From: Paralvinella palmiformis
Lineage: Eukaryota > Annelida > Polychaeta > Terebellida > Alvinellidae
Direction: 5' to 3'
NCBI GenBank assembly: GCA_025642065.1
Contig: JAODUP010000924.1
Location: 62,001-126,000, forward strand
Length of the DNA stretch: 64,000 nucleotides
Shown here: positions 24,555 to 34,651 of the stretch, piece after piece
Numbering within the stretch: the stretch's first letter is position 1
Layout of the letters: every line of letters starts with the position of its first letter
Made by a program: the position numbers and the translations under genes
Notes under the pieces: generated by a model
Told to the model about the DNA's origin: nothing
Databases searched by the model: none
Seen by the model: the letters and a program-made list of their open reading frames with translations, nothing else

Positions 24555-25452
24555 TACATATTATTTGTACATCGCCTTTAAATGACTCCTCCTGGTCAGG
24601 GCGCTTAATTAAATATTAATATACATTATTAATATTATTCTGCGAAGTTAAAATTATATTTTTCTCAATTCGAAAGTTATAATTAACATTCCCGTTTTTG
24701 TTTGTGTTTGTTTATCTGTAAAAAAGTACGATAAATTAAAAAAATGTAAGCATCTTTTTTCTAAATAAAAAATTGATTGATTGATTGATTGATTGATTGC
24801 ACAACAGAATCGATCAGGCATTGCTTGAAACAGGGAGTTACCAGCGTTCACGCTTTGGAAGATCACTACACCTGGGGCATATTTTGTGACCTTGTCGATC
24901 AAGGTCGACTACCTGTCCGCGTTTTCTATGTACCGTATTGGGAGAACAGGAAGAGCCAGAAGATACCGGAAGCTGGCCAGACCAGAGGCAAATTGTTGTC
25001 CTGTGACAGAGTTAAGATATTCAGCGATGGCGCCCTAGGTCCGTGTACTGCCGCTGTGAGCGTACCGTACAAAGGCAGCGACAAAAACAATAAAGGCCTT
25101 CTCATGCACACCCAGGTAAGTGAGCATTGTGTATTGCGTACACTAGCATTTACAAGGTGCAGAGTGCTGAATAGGCGTACAGGCTCTTGTTAACACGTGT
25201 TACACATTATATACTGAAGTATTTGTGTTTACTTGAAATATACATAGGAGATCACGGTGTTTTGCATAAAACACATCGATATTCAAGGCTGTATTATCCA
25301 TAAGACGGACTAGGCTGAAGTCTAGGGCTCCCCGTCAATTGTTTGTTTGAGTGTTACTAATGCCCTAGGGCTCTACTGGTGAAAGGGATTTTGCACTCTG
25401 CGCCGTAGCGATATATGTGTATTTTTTTTATTTATCCATATATTTCTCTCTC

Positions 25453-25519
<67 letters not shown>

Positions 25520-25751
25520 AAGATTATACAAATTTATCAGTTGAGGTAAAACATAAAACAAATTATGGAAATTACGGTATATGACAATTTAAACGGGGTA
25601 AAAAAACGTGTAAGTTGAGATTAATGGAACAAGTAATATACAAATATCTATTTAGCCATTCCAGTTTTAGTTTAAATATTTTATCTTTAGCCCTCGGAAG
25701 GACAGGCAGCGCTCCTAGCGATTTTGTTCTCATTATCTTCGTACAAGTTTG

Positions 25752-25787
<36 letters not shown>

Positions 25788-28579
25788 CAGTGAGCTCCGG
25801 TGGCCTAGTGGTTAAGCAACCGGCACTTGGTGCCAACGGTCGCAGGTTCGAACCCCGCAAGAGGTCGAAACTTTTCCAGGGATTAATTTCTTGGCTCACT
25901 ACATCGTTAAATGGCGCTGCCGTCTCCACTGAATTATTTAAAATAAAGGGGAACGTTAAAAACCCCATGAGGACGTAAAACACTCTGGCAGTGACCACCC
26001 TCAGGGTATTTCGGCTCCATCTTTCCGTACTGCTCCCCTGTGAGTGGTGGGGGAGGAGGTTTCTCAACCACTCCAACATAGAGGCTGTGCCGATTAAGCG
26101 ACAGCCTGGGGATTCTCCCCGAACAACAAAACAAAACCATATATATATATAGAGAGAGAGAGAGTTTAAGCTGTTCAAATGCGATATCGTATAATAACAC
26201 TTCTAACTAGCTTCCACTCCAGAGATTAATTACTTGGCTCATAAGTTAGGGAGGAGTGTTACTGCTCAATATTATGGCTAGTTGATTATAATAAACAAGT
26301 GAGACGACTCCGTAGTACAGTTATGGCGGTGTACTTCATTGCAGACAATTTTCCATCCACAGATAAAGGCTTTGACCAGAATTTATCAACCACCTAGGGA
26401 GTAATCCTCCCCCTCCCTCATCTTCACTAGACTGAGCTATTACTGATATTGAACTAGAATAATCTTTTACTGGTTTATACACTTAAATATAGAAGTTAAG
26501 GTATTTCGGGGGAGGGGGTGTAATCAGACATATTTTGGGTGGAGGGGTGTTCAGTCACGGGTCAAACTATCTGAACAAATGCTGTCCCGATTGTCACTGA
26601 GAATTACTCCCGTTGTTATTTATATGTCGCTGTGCTGTCCTGTACTTTGATGTACCATGTATTATCATTGTAAACGTATCTAGTTCAGACAAGCTCCTAG
26701 GTTCATACTTCTGTTTCGGCGAAACACAGACCAAGCATGATGCACCATAAACATATACCATAGTTTACTGATTTTATTATATGTTTAGGGGCAAGTAGGA
26801 AGACAGTTCAGGCTATAATGGTCCTTCAATTTTCTCTCAAACTTTATATTACACGTGCCTTTAGCAAATTGCTATGCGTTATCTCTAAATTGTTATTATT
26901 GTATGTGGACATTGTAAATAAACTACTACTACTAATTTCTAAAAAGAGGATCAATAAGTTATAAATCTTTCAACGTCAATATTAATATCTTTTATTTTCC
27001 ACGTGTACTTGTATTACATAATTTTTTTTTTTGAAAGTCGTAAATTGAATCAACTTACGTGCGTTACTGACGTCAGAAAAACAATTTCTTAAACTAATCA
27101 TATTTGATACACCAAATAACATTTTTGAGGGGTATATTGAGAGATAAAAAAGGATTAAAGTTATTGTTCTACATCATGATAGTTTAACAATACCTGATTG
27201 GTAGCGCTTGGCCACATATCTCAACCACTTGAGGTCAAATCTCGCCGTGGGCTCGTCTGGAGGGTGTTCTAATTTTCACTAAGCCTCATTACCTTTGGAG
27301 GTTGCTCGACCCATTTAGCCTACCTCTGTGCACAAAAGTGGTCGTAAAACATCAACAGCTTAACAATACCTCGTCATAACTGTCAATAAGATCGATTTGT
27401 AATCTCGAAATCATTAACATATAATATAAAGAGACCCCCCCCCTCACTCCGGGTCTTGAGTACCATAACATATGGTGATTATCTTCAAACAATTTCAGTT
27501 TTATTTCAGGATGATTTAAATAAATTGGTATCTGAGGCTACGTCATCGGGTTATCGTCTTGAAATACATGCTATTGGTGACGCAGCCGCTGACGCTGTGT
27601 TGACGTCATTGGAGGCGGGAAAAGTAGCGCGGGAAAAACGACCAATCATCGTACACTGCCAGGTAAATAGATTAGTGTGTGTGTGTTTGTGCGTGCGTGC
27701 GTAAGCACGTTCCACAAATCTAAACTATTAAATACTATTCATGTTATATAATATATAAATACAAGATAAATGAATCATTGTAAACCTTTCCTACGTCTAC
27801 TATTATACTTTAGCTTAATTTGGTTTACTTGTGTTGCCTTTAATTTATTCAGTATCGTATTGTAAAATAAATATATAGTTAACATATTCATAACACATAG
27901 AACAAAATTACACAATATACGAACATGGCATTAAATGTGGATGTACAAAGTGAAGTGAAGACTTATAAATTACAAAGTTAACTTTATAAATGTAACTGAT
28001 TCATTCACTCTGTCATACACCTTTCACGTACTGAAAAGAAGGTCGAGGAATTCCTTTTAATGTTTCAGACTTAAGTTTCCTCAACACTGATGAATAATCT
28101 AAACCCAATACGCTATTTACCCCCCGCGAAAGCAATCATAATGTGTGAGGGATGTTTACTTCAGTAAAATGACGACAGTTGAAATCTGATAGATAATCCA
28201 CAACCAACATGTTGACATCTTGACGATAAAATATCAATAATGAATTTATTGTTTTTGTTTTGCTGCTTTAGATATTAAGAACAGATCTAATAGAAAGAAT
28301 GGACTCGCTCGGAGTGATAGGTTAGTTGCTACGTTTCGTGTAAACAAAACCACGTGCTTCTATGGCTGTACGAAAAACAACGGGCGCGTTTGTTTACACT
28401 AATTTCTTTACAAATAACGGGTAGATTCCATCAACAGTTAATTGGATTTGTTTGTGATATTGTTTTACTCGGGGTCGTATTATCCCTGAGGCTGAATAGG
28501 ATAAAGCCAAGGGACCCCGTAGGGACTAGGAACCCGTCAATTTTAATTTTGTAGAAGCACTGTTTTCAGCGACCTAGTG

Positions 28580-28618
<39 letters not shown>

Positions 28619-29760
28619 TTATTTAAACAATATTTAAAAAAAGGTATGAGTATAATTCTTTAGGAGACTCACAAAACGCATATAGGGTTATGTATTGTGG
28701 CCTAGTGTCTACCGTACCAGGGTCAGACTATTGAGGTGAAATATTGAAGTACTGGGGTGAAGTACTTGGAGTACCTATAAGCCTTGGATTAATACGGCCC
28801 TGGTTTTATGGCCACTTTTGTTTAGCTGGTATGTTAAAAGGACCACGTGATCTAAATTAAATCCAATATCTTTGTTATATGTTCATCATGTTGTATTATT
28901 GACCGATGACAGCTAGCATACAGCCACAGTTTGTACCAACTGACGCCAGATGGGTAGGGGATGTACTGCCAGAGGATTTAATGGAGTATGCCTACGCTTG
29001 GAAAACGTTAATTAACAGCAGTGAGTACTTGCACGTCTGTGTGTGTTGTCTGTGTGTGTATGTATATGTACGTGCGTGCGTATGTGTACGCGTCCGCGAA
29101 GACAAATATGTGTGTGTTTTGGATTTTTTTTATCAGATCGGATATGAAAATAAAATTAAACAAAAAGAACAAAACTCTTTAGATTATTAAATTAGATATG
29201 TTATACCTTTGATGTGAGTCATTACGATTAGTCTTCTTAATCATGCTCAATTAATGAAACTCTTACTCTCCTTCACTATTAAATTATATTATCAACCTTA
29301 TACTCAGGTGTTACATTTCACTCAGGTGTTACATTTCACTCAGATGTTACATTTCACTCAGATGTTACATTTAACCCAGGTGTTACATTTCACAAGACTT
29401 AACGCCTGCGAGTAGTAGTGTATTATTAGTACTACGTAATGTAACAGGCAACCAAGAGGAGGTGACAGGAAATAAACCATTTTTTATGCCGATGTGCCGA
29501 CTGACTGACTCACTTTTTTACTTATGTGACAGATATACAATGCTGTGGGGGATCTGATGCTCCCGTCGAAAGCCCTAGACCTCTGCGTGGTATATATGAC
29601 GCCATATTCCGATATACGGACGATAATCGTAAAACGTGCTACAGGTAATTATAATGATAAAAAATATCTCACTACTCAGCATCACCATTCTTCATTTTAT
29701 CATTTCGCTTATTTTTATTTCTCCATCATTATTTCGAAAGGCGGAACACACACACACACA

Positions 29761-29803
<43 letters not shown>

Positions 29804-31290
29804 GGAGGGAGAGAAGCGTGCGTCTGCGTACAGTGATATTTTATCCAATCCAAAGCTTGTTTATTCCGACACACCGAGTTTCCGCACAAAATAATCTTGC
29901 CGCAAAAATATCCAAGAGTATTTTGTTTGGTTGGTCCGAAAATTGACCCTTCAAAGCAGACATAATATAAAGTACACGGAAGAGTATATTTCTGTTGGAC
30001 TGTGCTAAAAATAAAACGACAAACCTGTGTATGCTATATTTGTATTTTGTGTGGTTTCGCCAATATTGAAATTTAATATCAAACATCTACCCTTTAACCA
30101 GGAGAAGCCAGATTTTGATGGGTATATATTAATGAACAAATTATTTAACACAAATTAGTTTCTATGATAAAAAAAGTTAATCGTGAAGAATGAAACTCGG
30201 AAATGGCAGCCGATTTTCGATTCAGAGTTGATTCTAATTAATTCACAACAGATATGTTGTAGTTGAAAAGGTCGTATTACTTTTGCTGATTACAATTTAT
30301 GGGTTTGATCAGTTATTTAAAAAATACTTCATCACTTGGCCACGCTTTAGTAATCAATCTGACGAGGATTCACATCAACTGCATTATCATCAGAGTTCTA
30401 ATCCAATAAACACGAGCCGCGATCAGTTCTAGTTCAGTAAATAAACGCCACCGATTGGCTATCTCTCTCTTTATATAATTTATTTTGTAACAACATAGCA
30501 TATACAATGTTGTACAATTACTTTCAGCAGTAATAATAAAGTATAGATACTGAAAAAGAGAGAAAAACAACACGTCTCTATGATGTTTCTTTGACTGAAT
30601 GATATTCAATTTCGAGAATATTGTCCAACTCATGTAGGATTATCAATAGTTCTAACACCACGTTTTGTTAGTGACCCTATTTTAGGTTCCGTTTTTCTGT
30701 CTATCTATCTGGGGCGCCTCCGTGGTCTAGCGGTAGCGTGCTGGACCACAGATCACTACCACCCGTGTTCGAATCCCGGCGTGGGCATATCTGAAGTTTA
30801 CTTCGTCTCATTACCTTTGGAAGTCGCTCGGCCCATTTAGCCTACCTTGTGCACGTAAAGTGGCCGTAAAACATCAATCATCATCTGTCTATCTATCTAT
30901 CGTCTTCTGTGCAGTTAGAATCATCCCGCCCCCGCCCCCCACTCAATATGAAGCGGTATGTTTGCGTAAAGAATGTAGCTATGAGATACCCTTGCGGGTG
31001 ATAACAGCCACTAGAGTGTGATACACTGACATCCTTTAATGTGGCCAGCGACAGATTAATCGATTAACTTTCAGAAGAAGGTCTGATGATGTTTTTAGTT
31101 ACCCATCTCAGTGATCTCGACCTGGAAATTTAATATCTCAAATGTTTTGAGCTGCACCATCTAGATCATCTGATCACCACAATCATCATCATCATCTTCT
31201 TCAGTGTTATTATTATTATTATATTGCATTTGATACTTACCATGATTGTGTAACCCACACACTATATCACTTTTAATTAAATATGTTATC

Positions 31291-31331
<41 letters not shown>

Positions 31332-31805
31332 AGAGAGGGGGGTAATATTACCTATATTATTTTTACTATTTAAGATCTGACCAATGTCTTACTGTACAAG
31401 AAGCGATAACTTTATACACTAAAGGCGGAGCCTTTACGACGCGCAGAGAACACGATCTGGGACAGTTACTTCCTGGTTTTCAGGCAGATTTCATTGTTCT
31501 GGATTCTGAAATCGATCCAGTACAATGTCCTGAGGAGTTCAGTACGACGAAAGTTAGTCAGGTATGTTGCGTATGAGCTTTTGCAGTAGTACCAGTAGTT
31601 AGGTATTGTTGCTTTTGATTTACTTTTAATTAACATGCAAATTAGCGTCATGATTATTTATAATAATAATAATGTATATTAAAGCGCCCTTACTAGCAGG
31701 AGCCATTCAAAAGCGCTGTACAAATAATATGTAATATAATAATACCCCAATTATTTAACTGTTTTACAATTACAGGTGTGGGTTGCTGGTGTTCGACAAC
31801 TTTGA
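21834..31805 (+). CDS. YtcJ-type amidohydrolase (amidohydrolase family 3), complete, 10 exons
   Basis: Putative metal-dependent hydrolase of the YtcJ/amidohydrolase-3 family; the substrate is unknown. Exons: 21834-22032, 22700-22984, 23996-24160, 24808-25115, 27510-27662, 28272-28320, 28913-29020, 29533-29644, 31375-31561, 31776-31805. All splice sites are GT/AG and phases agree, giving 531 aa, the usual family length. Family landmarks in order: RRVLPGLHESHIHLG with the metal-site HxH (His72, His74); HGHGWEQDQLGRYP; GHIAVANSKALQLAG; VKIFSDGALG with Lys286; EIHAIGDAA with His339; IIVHCQ with His368; SIQPQFVPTDARW; GGSDAPVESP with Asp431; and a C-terminal GFQADFIVLD. These are the expected ligands and fold markers, so the enzyme looks intact. 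ATG 21834 is the first in-frame Met; no signal peptide is seen, so a cytosolic location is inferred. Relatives are common in bacteria, but ten spliced exons exclude contamination. Confidence 0.93.
22331..22500 (+). repeat. tRNA-derived SINE, family D
   Basis: tRNA-like head GATAGCACAGTGGTCTAACC and B-box-like GGGTACGAATCCAGC, followed by a tail with TTGTGGGATAAGGGAGTC and AGCAACGAGGTTAAATAA. Intron 1 of the amidohydrolase. Confidence 0.6.
22575..22668 (+). repeat. 5'-truncated SINE, family A
   Basis: Only the family A tail is present (TTTCATCTTTCACTTCGCC, GAGGTCGCTCGGCCCATTT, GCGACCGTAAAATA). It ends about 30 bases before amidohydrolase exon 2, so it lies next to the 3' splice site. Confidence 0.7.
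23055..23222 (+). repeat. Truncated SINE, family C
   Basis: Matches the interior of the element at 25793-26138: GGCTCAC, GCGCAGCCGTCCCCACTGAA, GTGACTACCCTCGGGGTATT, GGCTCCATC. The tRNA-like head is missing. Intron 2 of the amidohydrolase. Confidence 0.65.
23442..23625 (+). mobile_element. SINE family A with 13-bp target duplication
   Basis: Complete copy with A box (TGGTCTAGTTGGTAGCGC), B-box region (GAGTTCGAATCTAGG) and tail. It is flanked by a perfect 13-bp direct repeat, GATGCAAACGAGG, at 23429-23441 and 23626-23638. That is the mark of LINE-assisted retroposition and fixes the element's borders. Confidence 0.9.
24195..24350 (+). repeat. tRNA-derived SINE, family B
   Basis: GGTTCCCCGATAGCGAAATA head, GGGTTCAAATCCCAG B box, GTGGGATGTTTCTCC and GTGCTGAGGCCAAACAAA tail. 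It starts about 35 bases after the donor of amidohydrolase exon 3, separated by a C-rich run. Confidence 0.75.
24520..24625 (-). repeat. ATT microsatellite with 85-bp dispersed repeat
   Basis: An (ATT)n run is followed by ATTATTTGTACATCGCCTTT, then CTCCTGGTCAGGGCGCTTA. The reverse complement of this segment matches 31655-31742 in the last large intron, so one gene carries two inverted copies. Similar pieces occur near 35798 and 54355. Confidence 0.6.
24770..24799 (+). repeat. GATT microsatellite abutting a 3' splice site
   Basis: Seven or so TTGA/GATT repeats end eight bases before the acceptor AG of amidohydrolase exon 4 (24806-24807). The repeat takes the place of the usual polypyrimidine tract. 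Confidence 0.85.
25440..25520 (+). repeat. CT/AT/GT/GA compound microsatellite
   Basis: Consecutive short CT, AT, long GT and GA runs in amidohydrolase intron 4. A further (TA)n run lies at about 25753-25786, next to the SINE at 25793. Confidence 0.9.
25793..26138 (+). repeat. tRNA-derived SINE, family C, long
   Basis: Head GCTCCGGTGGCCTAGTGG (A box), GCAGGTTCGAACCCCGC (B box), then about 270 bases of tail including CCGTCTCCACTGAATTA, TGACCACCCTCAGGGTATTT and GATTCTCCCCGAACAACAAA. It is preceded by a TA microsatellite and followed by an AT/GA run. A partial copy lies at 23055-23222. The open frames across it are not genes. Confidence 0.75.
26139..27180. other. Intronic sequence without recognised content
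   Basis: Middle of amidohydrolase intron 4. No exon with family homology is visible, and exon 4 joins exon 5 in phase 0 without a gap in the protein. Confidence 0.5.
27196..27359 (+). mobile_element. SINE family A with 12-bp target duplication
   Basis: A diverged, slightly 5'-shortened copy (GATTGGTAGCGCTTGG through GTCGTAAAACATCAA). The direct repeat TTAACAATACCT at 27184-27195 and 27360-27371 flanks it exactly. Intron 4 of the amidohydrolase. Confidence 0.85.
29302..29391 (+). repeat. Five 18-bp tandem repeats in an intron
   Basis: Unit ACTCAGGTGTTACATTTC is repeated five times with one or two substitutions per copy (ACTCAGATG, ACCCAGGTG). It lies in amidohydrolase intron 7, about 140 bases before exon 8. 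Confidence 0.9.
29748..29800 (+). repeat. CA/GA microsatellite
   Basis: ACACACACACAC is followed directly by a long (GA)n run, in amidohydrolase intron 8. The open frames on both strands here are purely repetitive. Confidence 0.9.
29801..30696. other. Intronic sequence without recognised content
   Basis: Amidohydrolase intron 8. I see no exon, repeat head or regulatory motif I can support. Confidence 0.45.
30711..30884 (+). mobile_element. SINE family A with 14-bp target duplication
   Basis: Nearly canonical copy: GCCTCCGTGGTCTAGCGG, CGTGTTCGAATCCCGG, AAGTCGCTCGGCCCATTT, GGCCGTAAAACATCAATC. It is flanked by CTGTCTATCTATCT at 30697-30710 and 30885-30898, so it inserted next to a CTAT tract. 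Confidence 0.9.
31655..31742 (+). repeat. 85-bp dispersed repeat, inverted mate of 24520-24625
   Basis: Reads ATAATAATGTATATTAAAGC, then GCAGGAGCCATTCAAAAGCG and GTACAAATAATATGTAATAT. It is the reverse complement of the segment near 24551-24610. It lies in the last amidohydrolase intron, 35 bases before the final 30-bp exon. Confidence 0.6.
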
Positions 31806-32028
31806 ATTCATTGATGCAGATTTGAGTTCAAGACGCCGCGCATTAATACAAGGAAACCGGATCGCTTTGTCATTTAATGAATATTTAAATGACGATATTG
31901 CTTCCATTATAATAATTAATTATTTAAGAAGATAATTATTAATTTTGTACAATTCAACCTATCGTTTGTGAAACTAACTCATATATGTCATTCAACATCG
32001 GTAATCCCCCTTTTAAGACCCATTTGTA

Positions 32029-32222
32029 GTTAAGATGAAGATGATTGATGTTTTACGGCCACTTTTGTGCCCATGGTAGGCTAAATGGGCCGGGCGGCCT
32101 CCAAAGGTAATGGAGCGAAGTCGAAGATGAACTAACCTTCAGATATGCCCACGCCGAGATTCGATTCAGGTGGTAGTGATCTGTGGTGCAACACGCTACC
32201 GCTAAACTACGGAGTCGCCCCA
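32029..32222 (-). mobile_element. SINE family A with 16-bp target duplication
   Basis: Minus-strand copy (GATGTTTTACGGCCACTTTT, TATGCCCACGCCGAGATTCG, GCTACCGCTAAACTACGG). A perfect direct repeat, TTAAGACCCATTTGTA, lies at 32013-32028 and 32223-32238. It is about 220 bases downstream of the amidohydrolase stop codon, perhaps within its 3' UTR. An AATAAA follows near 32263. Confidence 0.92.
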
Positions 32223-32238
32223 TTAAGACCCATTTGTA

Positions 32239-33396
32239 TATGTTTAACTTGTATGAGGATTAATAAATAATGTTTAAAGTAAGATCATTATCAGATCACG
32301 ATGTCTCTAAAAATAACATAAACATCCCCAGAATAATAAACTATCCTGCTCACTAAACTGTATATTTGCAGGATCCCCCCCCCCAAAAAAAAAACCCCAC
32401 CGTTTATGACAGTTTTTATATTGAAGTTATGCTTGTAATTTGAAACACATAATAAATATTCTTGAGGTACATAAAAAGATAGCTCAATCGGTAGATAGAG
32501 TCTGCCATTAATATACCATATATGATGCTACCAAAAACATGAAGGTACAGTGATCAATATATTTACCTGTTTTCCCGAGTAATGATAATTTTTTTCTCAT
32601 TATTCATTTGACTTACTTAGCAAAATCAGATTTTTTGTATAAATTAAGGGGCTTATAAATGTCGTAGTTGAATCTTTGATCATGATTGTAATGATAGCAA
32701 ATATTAATAATGTTTTGAAATCCAGTGACGTGTCCAGGTACGACAAGTATATAAATGAACATGTTCAAGATTTAATTTTAATAATAAACCAACTAACAAA
32801 TAAAATCTGCCAGATATTCCTAGACTATTTCCATAAAGTAAAGATAACACTCGCCAAAACATATTATAAATGTTTTCAAGGGAATGTGTTCATACGGTCT
32901 CAAATATGTTGATATACGTTTTGAAAATTACATACTGCGAGCGTTAATAATATATCTTATTTTTGTTTAATTGCCTATGAGCATCGAATTAACATAAAAC
33001 TATAATGATATACACGGTATGGAATTTAGTTCTGTCATATTAAATTATATTATCAATATGATATAACGTTTACATGTAATATACACGTGGTATGATATCA
33101 AGTTTAGTAGCATTTTCACCTAAATATTTCATTTATAAACCATTTTACATGTTAAATATATAGATATAAGGCCAAGATTGTGTTTTTTCTTCCAACATCC
33201 CCCTCCCATACAGAACTGATCAGTGTGTGTGTGTGTCTAATAAATACAATTTTACATTAACGTAGACATGGTTTCTGGCCAACAATAATCGCACGACACC
33301 TCCTATCCAATCATTTATAAAGGCCTAACTTCCGGTAGTAAATCCCATTAAGAATTAAACAAACAAAGAAATAACATTTCTATTAATAATTTATAC
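32239..33396. other. Intergenic sequence without recognised gene
   Basis: AT-rich. Holds a C-run/A-run junction near 32375-32395 and a short GT run near 33222. No coding region is supported. Confidence 0.5.
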
Positions 33397-33480
33397 CTTC
33401 CAGTGGCTCATAGCTTTCTTTATGTCAAATATATTTTCCGATCGAAATTCAAAGGCTCCATCAGGTTTGTTGTTCAGGTT
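33397..33480 (-). CDS. Candidate exon of an unidentified gene
   Basis: An 84-bp stretch is bounded on the minus strand by an acceptor (GTAGCATAG) and a donor (AAG|GTATAA). It reads 28 codons in phase 0: NLNNKPDGAFEFRSENIF, then DIKKAMSHWK. The peptide has normal composition and looks protein-like, but I do not recognise the family. The donor is weak, and no neighbouring exon can be joined with confidence. It could be part of an old pseudogene or transposon. Confidence 0.35.
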
Positions 33481-34561
33481 CTATGCTACACAGAGTTGGA
33501 AGGTTGTCCACAATTGTAATGAACACTTGAGAGGAAAGCAGTAGAACACACAAAGCGATTAGAATATTTCTGTTTTACTAGTAACTGTTGCTGCTTCCCC
33601 CTACCGAATGTTTGAATGACCATGGCACTTTCACGAATATGTCGGACTTTCGAAGTGTGCTCTGTCAACCATGACCACAATAAGTTCACACAAATCTGAA
33701 ATGGCCAAATATCAATATTATAAACGGTAAAAATATTATACAATATAGAACAATAACCCGAAAATAAGACTTTAGAGCTAGTATTTTCTTATGATAAACA
33801 CACAAAACATGATTCGTACGTAGTTTCACACTGGTCTCCTGTTTCAGGAATGTCTTCATGCATTGCAAGACTGGCATTACTTAGCTAACAATATTACATA
33901 ATAATTACGTTACTAAAACGTTATGTTCAGGTTATCCTTACGTAATTATAAAAACATTATGATTACGTAAAAGTGTGGAGTTTTTGTTACATCATCACAA
34001 CGTATTTTAATAACGTTACGATAACGTAATAACAACGTAATATCAATAATATAATAACAACGTAATATCAATGTCATTATAACATAATAATAGAGGACAC
34101 AATTCATCAGTTAAATCATTTATTTCATAACAACAGTATTTCTGTATTCATTTATTTCATAATAATAGCCCAAATGTCCTAATGATAGACGGAAGCCACA
34201 TATACGTGACCAGTATTGGTTATTCTATATCTGAAAAGAAACAAAAATAACGTCTAATAATGATTTGTAATCAGGAATATCTCTGGAAAACAACATCCAC
34301 ACACATGGATACAATTATACCATTATCAAAATCAAACCCAGACAAGAAAATAGAATGTACTTGATTAGCATACTTAGATCCATTGTTATATATGATATTG
34401 TTTCAGTGTGAAAGTGTTTCAAGCAGTCCATACTAACAGAAATGGAATTGTTAAAATGTTGGCATATTGATATCATTATGAATATTCATACTCAAGACAG
34501 TGATACACCTTTTATACATTTCTTAATTCTCACGTCCCCAAGATTTATCTAAAAGTCGTAC

Positions 34562-34651
34562 CTTGTATTTATTACCACGCTTTTGTTGTGATCCAAATTT
34601 AACAGTTCATCTTCTGGTCCACTCTGGGCACCTTCATCATCACGTATGCCT
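34562..34651 (-). CDS. Candidate exon of an unidentified gene
   Basis: A 90-bp minus-strand stretch sits between a good acceptor (TTTATTTATAG) and a good donor (ACAAG|GTACGA). It reads in phase as GIRDDEGAQSGPEDELLNLD, then HNKSVVINT. It is acidic, hydrophilic and stop-free in that frame. It would end in phase 2, which does not join directly to the candidate at 33397-33480 (phase 0), so an exon is missing or the two are unrelated. No family recognised. Confidence 0.35.

Noticed and set aside
25687..26200. 163- and 88-codon minus-strand open frames
   Set aside because: They lie across SINE family C and flanking TA/GA microsatellites, within an amidohydrolase intron.
29545..29946. 133-codon plus-strand frame beginning at an amidohydrolase exon
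   Set aside because: It is out of frame with the exon (29533-29644) and continues into a CA/GA microsatellite.
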